8,938 bases of DNA. Source: an uncultured Porphyromonadaceae bacterium (GTDB lineage Bacteria > Bacteroidota > Bacteroidia > Bacteroidales > Muribaculaceae). The DNA lies in NCBI GenBank assembly GCA_905193995.1, contig CAJJQT010000057.1, forward strand, positions 1 through 8,938, read 5' to 3'. The notes below the pieces were generated by a model. It had not been told where the DNA came from, searched no databases, and saw only the letters and a list, made by a program, of their open reading frames with translations. Below are positions 1-5,546 of the stretch, one piece after another (within the stretch, counting starts at the first letter, position 1; the number at the start of each line of letters is the position of its first letter). The position numbers and the translations under genes are program-made.

Positions 1-329
1 AGGTCGGCCTCGAAGTCCTTGCTGCCCTCGAGCTGCGCGGCCGCCTTCGACGGCCCCACGACCTTTACCCCGCGGTCGGCGAAGTAGTCATAGATTCCGG
101 CCACGAGCGGATCCTCGTTACCGACGACTATCATGTCGATGGCCTTATCGGCGACAGTCTGCTCCAGAGCCTCGAAGGCGAGGGGACTTACGTCGGGCAG
201 GTTCGTGCCGTAGGCAGCCGTACCGCCGTTGCCGGGAGCGATCCACAGATGCGAGCATCGCGGACTTTCAGAGATTTTGCGGGCCAGAGCCGATTCGCGG
301 CCGCCCGAACCAAGGAGCAGAATGTTCAT
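1..329 (-). CDS. purD: Phosphoribosylamine-glycine ligase (GAR synthetase), N-terminal part, cut by the window edge
   Basis: PurD joins phosphoribosylamine and glycine with ATP to give glycinamide ribonucleotide, the second step of de novo purine synthesis in the cytosol. About 109 codons of a family usually near 420-430 residues are visible. The protein begins MNILLLGSGGRE, the nucleotide-fold loop that opens PurD, and continues with IAPGNGGT (residues 30-37), VVGNEDPLVAGIYDYF (68-83), VVGPSKAAAQLEGSK (90-104) and the start of the ATP-grasp part. The ATG at 329-327 is the only sensible start because it places the glycine loop at residues 7-10. The gene lies 39 nt downstream of rlmL on the same strand. 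No Bacteroidota promoter is visible in the gap, so co-transcription is likely. Two positions look unusual for the family: Ser13 where GGREHA normally has His, and Asn71 where VVGPE normally has Pro. Identification is firm from the order of motifs. Confidence 0.93.
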   Translation of the reverse strand, partial: MNILLLGSGGRESALARKISESPRCSHLWIAPGNGGTAAYGTNLPDVSPLAFEALEQTVADKAIDMIVVGNEDPLVAGIYDYFADRGVKVVGPSKAAAQLEGSKDFEAD

Positions 330-368
330 GTCGTTTTTTTAGGATAAGTTATTTGACGGAAATTTATT

Positions 369-1814
369 TCACGATTTCTTTTTCCAGCCACGCGAACGCA
401 TTATCGGCCCTTCCTGAGGTTTGAGCGAAGGCTGCTTGCCCACAAGCATCTTCAGAGCCTGCGGATTGCGTCGCTTTGCCAGCGGGTTTTCGGGATCCGG
501 TTCAGGCTCGGCGACGGGGCGCCCTCCGAAGCGGCCACGGGTGTCGTCCTTGCGGTCGGCGAAGCGGTCTCCCGACCGGCTGAAGCCGCCCTTGCGGTCG
601 CTGCGGCGGTCGGAAGCGGCCCGCTCGGCAGGTCCGTGGCCTATCTTGCCCCCGGCGCGGACGAAGCCCTTGCGGTCACCTTCGAATATCACATACTCGC
701 GCAGCGAGCATTCGAGGGCGCCGTTGTAGAGCGGTATCTTCTGACTGGGAGCCAGGCCGATGCGTGCGAAGTACTCGTCGCGGTAGCCGATGATCCAGGC
801 ATGGTAGCCGGTAAACACGTGTTTCAGCTTCGAGCCTATGGTCTGGTACAGTGCATCCATGTCGGGAGCGCTGATGCGCTCGCCGTAGGGTGGATTGGTC
901 ACAAGCACGCCGGCAGGCTGCGGAGCCTCGGTCCATGTGGATATAGCCCGGCACTGCAGGTCGATGTATTTGCCTACCCCGGCACTCTTTATGTTCTCCG
1001 TGGCTATCTTCACCGCCTTGGGCGAGATGTCGGCGCCGTAGATCTTAAATTTGACCTCACGCTCGCCGCTGTCGTCGTTGTAGAGACTGTCGAAGAGTTC
1101 GGCGTCGAAGTCCTTCCAGCGCTCGAAAGCGAATCCGCGGCGGTAGATGCCGGGGTTGATGTTGGCGGCGATCAGGGCGGCCTCGATCAGGAACGTGCCC
1201 GAGCCGCACATGGGGTCGACCAGCGGACAGTCGCCTCGCCAGCCGCTGAGCAGGATGATACCCGCTGCGAGCACCTCATTGATAGGCGCCTCCGTCTGCG
1301 CCACGCGGTAGACGCGCTTGTGCAGCGACTCGCCCGATGAGTCGAGTGAGAGCGTCACGTCGGTGCCGTTGATATGGACGTTGATCATCACGTCGGCGTC
1401 GGTAAGGCGTACGCCGGGGCGCTTGTCCTCGCCGTAGCGGTCCTTGAACCAGTCTACTATGGCATCTTTCACCTTGTAGGTGACGAAACGCGAGTGGCTG
1501 AATTCGTCGCTGTTGGCGACAGTGTCGATGGCGAATGTCTTGTCGATCGACAGCATCGAGCCCCAGTCGAATTCCTTCACCATCTCATAGAGTCGCTCGG
1601 GATCGCGGGCCTTGAACTTGTAGAACGGCTTGAGGATGCGCAGGGCCGTGCGACACGAGAGGTTCGCCTTGTACAGCATGGCAAGGTCGCCTTCGAACGA
1701 CACCATGCGCCTGCCGGGCAACACATTGACGGCTCCGAGTGCCCGGAGTTCTTCGGCCAGCACGCCCTCGAGACCGGCAAACGTCTTGGCCACCATTTCA
1801 AACTGATTCTCCAT
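369..1814 (-). CDS. rlmL: THUMP-domain 23S rRNA guanine-N2 methyltransferase, RlmL type, with basic C-terminal tail
   Basis: By family, RlmL methylates N2 of a guanine (G2445 in E. coli numbering) in 23S rRNA using S-adenosylmethionine. The 481-residue protein has an N-terminal ferredoxin-like and THUMP RNA-binding region (about 5-160), followed by a Rossmann methyltransferase domain (about 165-378). Visible motifs are the SAM loop VDPMCGSGTFLIEAAL (199-214), the acidic motif GADISPKA (260-267) and the catalytic NPPYGER (307-313) typical of N2-guanine methylation. The E. coli enzyme is fused to a second methyltransferase, RlmK. That half is absent here, as expected for the stand-alone form. 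Residues about 381-481 instead form a low-complexity tail rich in Arg, Lys, Gly and Asp, ending RGWKKKS, probably disordered and RNA-binding (inference). The ATG at 1814 fits the family N-terminus. The gene has its own -7 box at 1847-1854 and is followed by purD. The exact target base is inferred from homology. Confidence 0.87.
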   Translation of the reverse strand: MENQFEMVAKTFAGLEGVLAEELRALGAVNVLPGRRMVSFEGDLAMLYKANLSCRTALRILKPFYKFKARDPERLYEMVKEFDWGSMLSIDKTFAIDTVANSDEFSHSRFVTYKVKDAIVDWFKDRYGEDKRPGVRLTDADVMINVHINGTDVTLSLDSSGESLHKRVYRVAQTEAPINEVLAAGIILLSGWRGDCPLVDPMCGSGTFLIEAALIAANINPGIYRRGFAFERWKDFDAELFDSLYNDDSGEREVKFKIYGADISPKAVKIATENIKSAGVGKYIDLQCRAISTWTEAPQPAGVLVTNPPYGERISAPDMDALYQTIGSKLKHVFTGYHAWIIGYRDEYFARIGLAPSQKIPLYNGALECSLREYVIFEGDRKGFVRAGGKIGHGPAERAASDRRSDRKGGFSRSGDRFADRKDDTRGRFGGRPVAEPEPDPENPLAKRRNPQALKMLVGKQPSLKPQEGPIMRSRGWKKKS

Positions 1815-1846
1815 ATCTGTCGATTTTCGCTTTCTTAATTACGCTG

Positions 1847-1854
1847 CAAAGGTA
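1847..1854 (-). promoter_or_regulatory. Bacteroidota -7 promoter element for rlmL
   Basis: Read on the minus strand this is TACCTTTG, an exact match to the Bacteroidota -7 consensus TAnnTTTG. It lies 32 nt upstream of the rlmL ATG, which predicts a transcription start near 1840. No TTTG occurs at the expected 19-21 bp upstream (about 1874-1879). That place is partly occupied by an 11-bp palindrome, so the promoter may be weak or need an activator (inference). The upstream nuclease gene ends at a terminator, which supports an independent promoter here. Confidence 0.6.
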
Positions 1855-1865
1855 GCAAAATTAAT

Positions 1866-1890
1866 GCGATTATCGCGCACCGGGCGCCCG
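1866..1890. promoter_or_regulatory. Two adjacent palindromes upstream of the rlmL -7 box (possible operator)
   Basis: GCGATTATCGC (1866-1876) is a palindrome around a central T, and CGGGCGCCCG (1881-1890) is a perfect 10-bp palindrome. Both lie directly upstream of the -7 element, where a -33 element would be expected. They could bind a dimeric regulator. Alternatively the GC palindrome may be a leftover structural element. Only the sequence symmetry is observed; a regulatory role is inferred. Confidence 0.35.
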
Positions 1891-1912
1891 ATTAATTACG
1901 CTGACATCCATG

Positions 1913-1947
1913 AAAAAAACGCGGCCACTCTCACGAGCCGCCGCGTT
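1913..1947 (-). terminator. Rho-independent terminator of the secreted nuclease gene
   Basis: On the minus strand an 8-bp perfect stem (AACGCGGC at 1947-1940 pairing with GCCGCGTT at 1925-1918) encloses a 14-nt loop that can form an extra CTC/GAG pairing. It is followed by a T run through 1913. It starts about 50 nt after the nuclease stop codon and lies upstream of the rlmL promoter, separating the two transcription units. Confidence 0.88.
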
Positions 1948-1998
1948 CCTACCTATGATTCACTTATGTGATCTGAAATTTCTTTGTCGCACCGATAC

Positions 1999-4389
1999 TT
2001 ACTTGACGAGCACACGGCGGGCGAAGTCATCGACCGAGACAATGTAGAGCCCGGGCGCAAGAGTCAGCACGGTCTCGCCGGCTGAAATCTGCGCGGCGAA
2101 CACCGTCGCGCCGTCAAGGCCGTAAACGGTGGCGCTGACAGCCTCTGCAGCCTCGATCACAAGCTGACCGTCGCGGCTGTATGCATCCCAGCGGTGATAG
2201 TCGGCCACAGCGTCGGGCACGAGATTCGAGTACTTGGTAGCACTGATCTCATCGAGCATAAAGCGCTTACCCGAGGTCTGGCGCACGCGCAGGCGTGCGT
2301 CTGCCGCTACGTTTACGGTAAATGTCTGTTCGGCATAGGTCGACGAAGTGACGTTGCCCGTGCCGGCGCTCTGCCAGCTCTGGCCTCCGTCGGTCGAATA
2401 TTCAAGTTCGTACGTGGCGTTGCCGTCGGCGTTGAAGTAGGCCGTCCAGATGCTGACGGTGCCGATGCCGCCGTGGTGATCCTCGACGGCAGTAATCGTC
2501 GATGATGTCGTGCGGCCCATACGGACTGCCTGGTCGCCCTGGTAAGCCTTGTCAGACGGCCATATGCCTGCGTCGGTCATATTCCACTGGCATGCGGTGC
2601 CCTGATATGTAGGCGGGCTGTATGAGGATACGTTCTTGTCGACGGGTTCGAAGTCCTCGTGGAAAGCGAGAGCCACAGCCACATAGCCTTCGGCTTCGGC
2701 GTCATCGTTGCGGTAGTCGCCCGAAGTGGCTACGATCGACGTGCGGAAGCTTCCGGCGGCAGCCGAATTGAGTCGCAGGTACAGGCGGTCTTCCTCCGGG
2801 TCGAGGCTGATTGAGCGGCTCCACGCCGACTTGTCGGTCGAGAGTTCGAAGGGCTCGGCGACCTCAACTTTCAGCGGTTCCGATATATTCTCGATAAACA
2901 CGAGCAGCTCGGCGGCTTCGGAGGGCTCGCCCGGTTCGGCGGTGAAGTAAAGTTCGCCGTCGAACAGGAATATGACGCGGGGCAGCGGCGCCATGGTGGT
3001 GACTTTCACCGCGTCGGAGTGCAGGCGCTGCGAGCTGACTGTATATGTATATTCGGTGAGCGGCTGAAGGTCCTCGACAAGGAATTGCTCATCGGCTGCA
3101 TCAACCGACATGGGATAGCCGTCGATCGGCTCGCCGTCGAGACATACGTTGAGGGTATACTGTCCGTTGGCGTCGGCATCGCCCACATTGCTCCATGTGG
3201 CCACAAACGAACAGTCGTCGTAGGTGGTGACCGGACCGGCCGGCAGCGAACTGATGGCTGAGCCCTTGAGATTCACGCGCGATGTCAGCGAGCCCGATTT
3301 CACAGTCAGCACAGCCGCGTGAGCGCCGGCCGACGCCGGATTGTAAGTGACTGTGACGGATGTGCCGCTTTCGGCCGCGGCCTTTGTCACTGTGGCGGGT
3401 GACACGCTGAAGTCGGCGTTGTCGACGCTGAACGTCACATTGCCTTCGAGAGCCGCGCCGCGCACGTTTAGGGTCGCGCTGCGAGGATAGCCTGCCACGG
3501 TAGCGCCCAGATCGAGCGTAGATCCGTCGACCGGCTGGTTGAGCGTCGGGTTTGCTATGCCGCCGGGAGTCCACCCTGTGCCGATCCTGTCGCCCCATAT
3601 GTATTCAGCGAGTTCGGGATAATCTATAAACGGATTGCGGTTGCCCTGATTGCGCGACACCACATCGTTGCGCTTGATTTCCTTTTCGCTCACAGGATCC
3701 TGGCGGTGCCACTTGAGCAGCAGATTGACGGCCCACGACGAAAAAGCCGGGTAGCTGTTGTGGGCGAGCATGGCGCTGTTCCACGAACTGATCCGCGTGT
3801 TGTACGCGGCAGCCATGTAGAAATAAGTGCGTGCGAAGTCACCTTTATATTCGTCGTCGGGTTCGAACACCGTTCCCGAATACCCGGGAAACGTGGAGCT
3901 ACCGAGCCTGCCGAGAGGCTTCACGCTACCGTTCGACCGCAGATATGTGCCGTTGGCGCACTCGCCGAAGGGGTAGTTGCTTCGCTGGCCGTTAACGGCG
4001 CCGTCGGTCGGATAGAGGTGATATGCGTCGGAATACATCGGTTTCTGGTCGTTGAACCAGCTTTTCGGGAACGAATGCTCACGGTTGTAGCACGAGCCCA
4101 CGCCACTGTACGAACCGCACTGGTTGCGGCCGGGCGTGTACTGGCTCGTCGAGTACATATCCCATATATAGCCGTTGGAGCGCACGTCGGATGTCTTGTA
4201 GAGCGTCCAGAGCCCGTTGTAGCTTAACACATTGGGGTTTCCGACTACGGAATTCAGGGCCGTCAGCAGCGCCGCCCCGCTTTTGCCCTCGCAGCTCGAA
4301 TAATATCCGGCCGGGGCTTCCGCCTGTGCCGCGCCGCTGAAACTCAGGGCGGCCACGAGGAGTATCGCACTTTTTTTCAGGTAGTTCAT
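1999..4389 (-). CDS. Secreted multidomain endonuclease I (EndA/NucM family) with T9SS-like C-terminal sorting domain
   Basis: Endonuclease I enzymes are secreted, metal-dependent, non-specific nucleases with a beta-beta-alpha-metal fold. The protein has a signal peptide (KK, hydrophobic core, likely cut after AQA at about residue 23). The nuclease domain (about 26-266) carries CYNREHSFPKSWF (100-112), with candidate metal-ligand Glu104 and general-base His105, and HLYPTDGAVNGQRSNYPFGE (124-143) with conserved Asn and Arg. Four cysteines (33, 91, 100, 143) could form disulfides. Downstream are an Ig/Hydin-like domain (about 285-376), an FN3-like domain (about 384-467), another beta region (about 468-570), a jelly-roll or MAM-like domain (about 575-720), and a tail (about 730-796) ending APGLYIVSVDDFARRVLVK that resembles the type A Por sorting domain. 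Plain family members are about 230-280 residues, so 796 is large. The ATG at 4389 directly precedes the signal peptide. The gene has its own promoter and terminator. Likely roles are extracellular nucleic-acid scavenging or degradation of DNA in biofilm or mucus (inference). Confidence 0.9.
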   Translation of the reverse strand: MNYLKKSAILLVAALSFSGAAQAEAPAGYYSSCEGKSGAALLTALNSVVGNPNVLSYNGLWTLYKTSDVRSNGYIWDMYSTSQYTPGRNQCGSYSGVGSCYNREHSFPKSWFNDQKPMYSDAYHLYPTDGAVNGQRSNYPFGECANGTYLRSNGSVKPLGRLGSSTFPGYSGTVFEPDDEYKGDFARTYFYMAAAYNTRISSWNSAMLAHNSYPAFSSWAVNLLLKWHRQDPVSEKEIKRNDVVSRNQGNRNPFIDYPELAEYIWGDRIGTGWTPGGIANPTLNQPVDGSTLDLGATVAGYPRSATLNVRGAALEGNVTFSVDNADFSVSPATVTKAAAESGTSVTVTYNPASAGAHAAVLTVKSGSLTSRVNLKGSAISSLPAGPVTTYDDCSFVATWSNVGDADANGQYTLNVCLDGEPIDGYPMSVDAADEQFLVEDLQPLTEYTYTVSSQRLHSDAVKVTTMAPLPRVIFLFDGELYFTAEPGEPSEAAELLVFIENISEPLKVEVAEPFELSTDKSAWSRSISLDPEEDRLYLRLNSAAAGSFRTSIVATSGDYRNDDAEAEGYVAVALAFHEDFEPVDKNVSSYSPPTYQGTACQWNMTDAGIWPSDKAYQGDQAVRMGRTTSSTITAVEDHHGGIGTVSIWTAYFNADGNATYELEYSTDGGQSWQSAGTGNVTSSTYAEQTFTVNVAADARLRVRQTSGKRFMLDEISATKYSNLVPDAVADYHRWDAYSRDGQLVIEAAEAVSATVYGLDGATVFAAQISAGETVLTLAPGLYIVSVDDFARRVLVK

Positions 4390-4434
4390 AATAATTGCTT
4401 ACAGGTATTTTTCATGTTATCCGAAAACGGATGC

Positions 4435-4465
4435 CAAAATTAGTGCAAATATCCCGAATTTCAAA
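4435..4465 (-). promoter_or_regulatory. Bacteroidota promoter of the secreted nuclease gene
   Basis: On the minus strand TTTG (4465-4462) is followed after 19 bp by TAATTTTG (4442-4435), matching TTTG-N19-21-TAnnTTTG. Transcription should start near 4428-4429, giving a leader of about 40 nt before the ATG at 4389. A small inverted repeat (ATCCG at 4419-4423, CGGAT at 4428-4432) covers the predicted start. The 19-bp spacer contains one arm of the 10-bp inverted repeat described separately. Confidence 0.75.
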
Positions 4466-4506
4466 CAGATGCTCCTCATTTTACTAATTTTTAGGCGATA
4501 TTTGCA
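4444..4506. repeat. Perfect 10-bp inverted repeat between divergent promoters
   Basis: TGCAAATATC at 4444-4453 and its exact reverse complement GATATTTGCA at 4497-4506 are separated by 43 bp. The left arm sits between the -33 and -7 elements of the nuclease promoter. The right arm ends 16 bp before the -33 element of the tRNA promoter. This placement would suit a regulator binding two sites. The region is AT-rich, so chance pairing is possible. Confidence 0.5.
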
Positions 4507-4522
4507 AAAAATGCACCAAAAA

Positions 4523-4554
4523 TTTGTCCGTTTCGAAACCATTGCTTACCTTTG
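4523..4554 (+). promoter_or_regulatory. Bacteroidota promoter of tRNA-Cys
   Basis: TTTG at 4523-4526, a 20-bp spacer and TACCTTTG at 4547-4554 match the primary sigma factor consensus of Bacteroidota almost perfectly. Transcription should start near 4560, about 10 nt before the mature tRNA 5' end at 4570. Confidence 0.85.
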
Positions 4555-4569
4555 CAGTCGCTAACCAAG

Positions 4570-4640
4570 GGTTCCTTGGCCGAGTGGTTAGGCAACGGTC
4601 TGCAAAACCGTGCACAGCAGTTCGATTCTGCTAGGAACCT
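4570..4640 (+). tRNA. tRNA-Cys (anticodon GCA), CCA not encoded
   Basis: A complete cloverleaf is visible. The acceptor stem is GGTTCCT (4570-4576) with AGGAACC (4633-4639). The D stem is GCC (4579-4581) with GGC (4591-4593). The anticodon stem is ACGGT (4595-4599) with ACCGT (4607-4611), around loop CTGCAAA with anticodon GCA at 4602-4604. The T stem is AGCAG (4616-4620) with CTGCT (4628-4632), around loop TTCGATT. The discriminator base at 4640 is T, the expected base 73 for cysteine tRNA. The next bases are CAA, so CCA must be added after processing. It is a single-gene unit with its own promoter and terminator, convergent with the seven-gene cluster to its right. Confidence 0.97.
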
Positions 4641-4646
4641 CAACAG

Positions 4647-4680
4647 AAAGCGCGCCTCACACCGGGGCGCGCTTTTCTCT
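4647..4680 (+). terminator. Rho-independent terminator of tRNA-Cys, probably bidirectional
   Basis: AAAGCGCGCC (4647-4656) pairs perfectly over 10 bp with GGCGCGCTTT (4666-4675) around a 9-nt loop, and the T-rich tract TTTTCTCTT follows on the plus strand. On the minus strand the same stem comes just after the DUF4491 stop codon and is followed by TTTCTGTT, so it can also end the leftward operon. The plus-strand T tract overlaps the DUF4491 stop codon (4680-4682). Confidence 0.88.
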
Positions 4681-5009
4681 TATGACTCTTTCCGCGGATA
4701 TTCTGCGGCGCGGCGGGGATTCATCGGGAACCACCCCTTGATCACGCGCTGCCGTTGATCGAAGATTTCCTTGATAGTCCAGAACGACGAGAAACCGACC
4801 ACACCCGACAGCGTCGACCACAGCACGTCATCCACGGCCACCGACAGCGCGCACATAGCCGCGCCAAGAACGGCAAACCACCACCAGCACCGCGTGCCGA
4901 AATAATACTCGCACTTGATCACTACGGGATGGAAGAGTCCTATTACCAAAAAAGTGCCCAGACCGATCACAAGCCCGAGCAGATGATATTGACTAAGTAT
5001 CTCGCTCAT
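4680..5009 (-). CDS. Small DUF4491-family inner-membrane protein of unknown function
   Basis: This 109-residue protein resembles the DUF4491 family found in Bacteroidota and some Firmicutes. Its biochemical role is not known to me. Three hydrophobic segments are visible at about 9-30, 41-59 and 62-80. Between the first two lies a conserved-looking FHPVVIKCEYYFGTRCWW (26-43). After the third comes a charged C-terminus with EIFDQRQRVIKGWFPMNP (81-98), likely cytoplasmic. The ATG at 5009 begins directly before the first membrane segment. It is the last gene of the cluster, 30 nt after the phosphatase gene, and its stop codon touches the shared terminator. The gap upstream is very AT-rich and carries a short direct repeat. 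The family name is from recognition of the motifs and was not searched. Confidence 0.75.
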   Translation of the reverse strand: MSEILSQYHLLGLVIGLGTFLVIGLFHPVVIKCEYYFGTRCWWWFAVLGAAMCALSVAVDDVLWSTLSGVVGFSSFWTIKEIFDQRQRVIKGWFPMNPRRAAEYPRKES

Positions 5010-5014
5010 TTTTA

Positions 5015-5038
5015 ATTCTAAATTTTACATTCTAAATT
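5015..5038. repeat. Short AT-rich direct repeat ATTCTAAATT (two copies)
   Basis: ATTCTAAATT occurs at 5015-5024 and 5029-5038 with a 14-bp period, filling most of the 30-nt gap between the phosphatase stop and the DUF4491 start. On the coding strand it reads as AATTTAGAAT units. It stands out against the GC-rich genes on either side and may keep the ribosome-binding region of the DUF4491 mRNA unstructured (inference). Confidence 0.6.
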
Positions 5039-5039
5039 C

Positions 5040-5546
5040 TCAATTTTCCTGAGCCTGCGCATACAGCGTCTCCAGCGCGTCGGTGAGCAGGTCAAGCACC
5101 AGCTCGAAACCTTCGGCCCCTTCATAATATGGATCGGGCACGTAGTCGTAGCGGGTGGCCACATTGCCCATCCAGTCGCTCATAGGCCTGATTTTGGCCA
5201 TTGCTTCGGCCGAGGGCGCAAGCTCGCGCAGGTCTGCGATATTGCCCGAATCCATGCCGATGATCAGGTCGAATTCGTCGAAATCAGACTCTCGGACCTG
5301 GCGGGCGCAGTGTGTCAGCTCGAGCCCGCGGCGCCGGGCGTGGATACGCATGCGGTTGTCGGGAAGCTGCCCTGCGTGCCAGTTGCCGATGCCCGCAGAG
5401 TCGATAACCCACTGATTTTCGTCGCCTTCGCGTTCGACGATCGATCGCAGGACGCCCTCGGCGGCAGGCGAGCGGCAGATGTTTCCGAGACAGACAAACA
5501 GGACGCGAAGCGGACGGTGCGCAGGTAGTTCAGAATGCTTATTCAT
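5040..5546 (-). CDS. Low-molecular-weight protein tyrosine phosphatase
   Basis: This is a 168-residue cytosolic phosphatase of the LMW-PTP family, which removes phosphate from phosphotyrosine, and in some bacteria from phosphoarginine, through a cysteinyl-phosphate intermediate. The P-loop VCLGNICRSP is at residues 18-27, with nucleophile Cys19 and phosphate-binding Arg25. The general acid is Asp138 in YVPDPYYEG. Length is typical for the family (about 150-170). The first ten or so residues before LRVLFVC are a short extension. The ATG at 5546 overlaps the end of lpxB by 8 nt, which suggests translational coupling. Relatives next to capsule genes regulate exopolysaccharide tyrosine kinases, but no kinase is seen here, so the substrate is unknown. 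The family call is firm; the biological role is open. Confidence 0.92.
   Translation of the reverse strand: MNKHSELPAHRPLRVLFVCLGNICRSPAAEGVLRSIVEREGDENQWVIDSAGIGNWHAGQLPDNRMRIHARRRGLELTHCARQVRESDFDEFDLIIGMDSGNIADLRELAPSAEAMAKIRPMSDWMGNVATRYDYVPDPYYEGAEGFELVLDLLTDALETLYAQAQEN

Larger units (their letters stand above)
1835..1903. repeat. Direct repeat TTAATTACGCTG, two copies flanking the rlmL promoter
   Basis: The 12-mer TTAATTACGCTG occurs exactly at 1835-1846 and again at 1892-1903, starts 57 bp apart. The first copy covers the predicted transcription start just downstream of the -7 box. The second lies next to a 10-bp palindrome (1881-1890). The function is unknown. It could be a pair of regulator sites or a small duplication. 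Confidence 0.6.

Noticed and set aside
636..1838. Long plus-strand open frames antisense to rlmL
   Set aside because: The opposite strand encodes a complete methyltransferase with all motifs; the plus-strand peptides are of shadow type.
4419..4432. Small inverted repeat ATCCG-AAAA-CGGAT as a riboswitch or terminator
   Set aside because: The stem is only 5 bp, overlaps the predicted transcription start of the nuclease gene, and has no T tract; it is mentioned only as a detail of that promoter.
4570..4640. tRNA-Cys as an attachment site for an integrated element
   Set aside because: No integrase, no repeated copy of the tRNA 3' end and no foreign-looking genes are visible nearby.
4552..4758. 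A 68-codon plus-strand frame beginning in the tRNA-Cys promoter
   Set aside because: It runs through the tRNA, its terminator and the end of the DUF4491 gene, so it cannot be a real protein gene.
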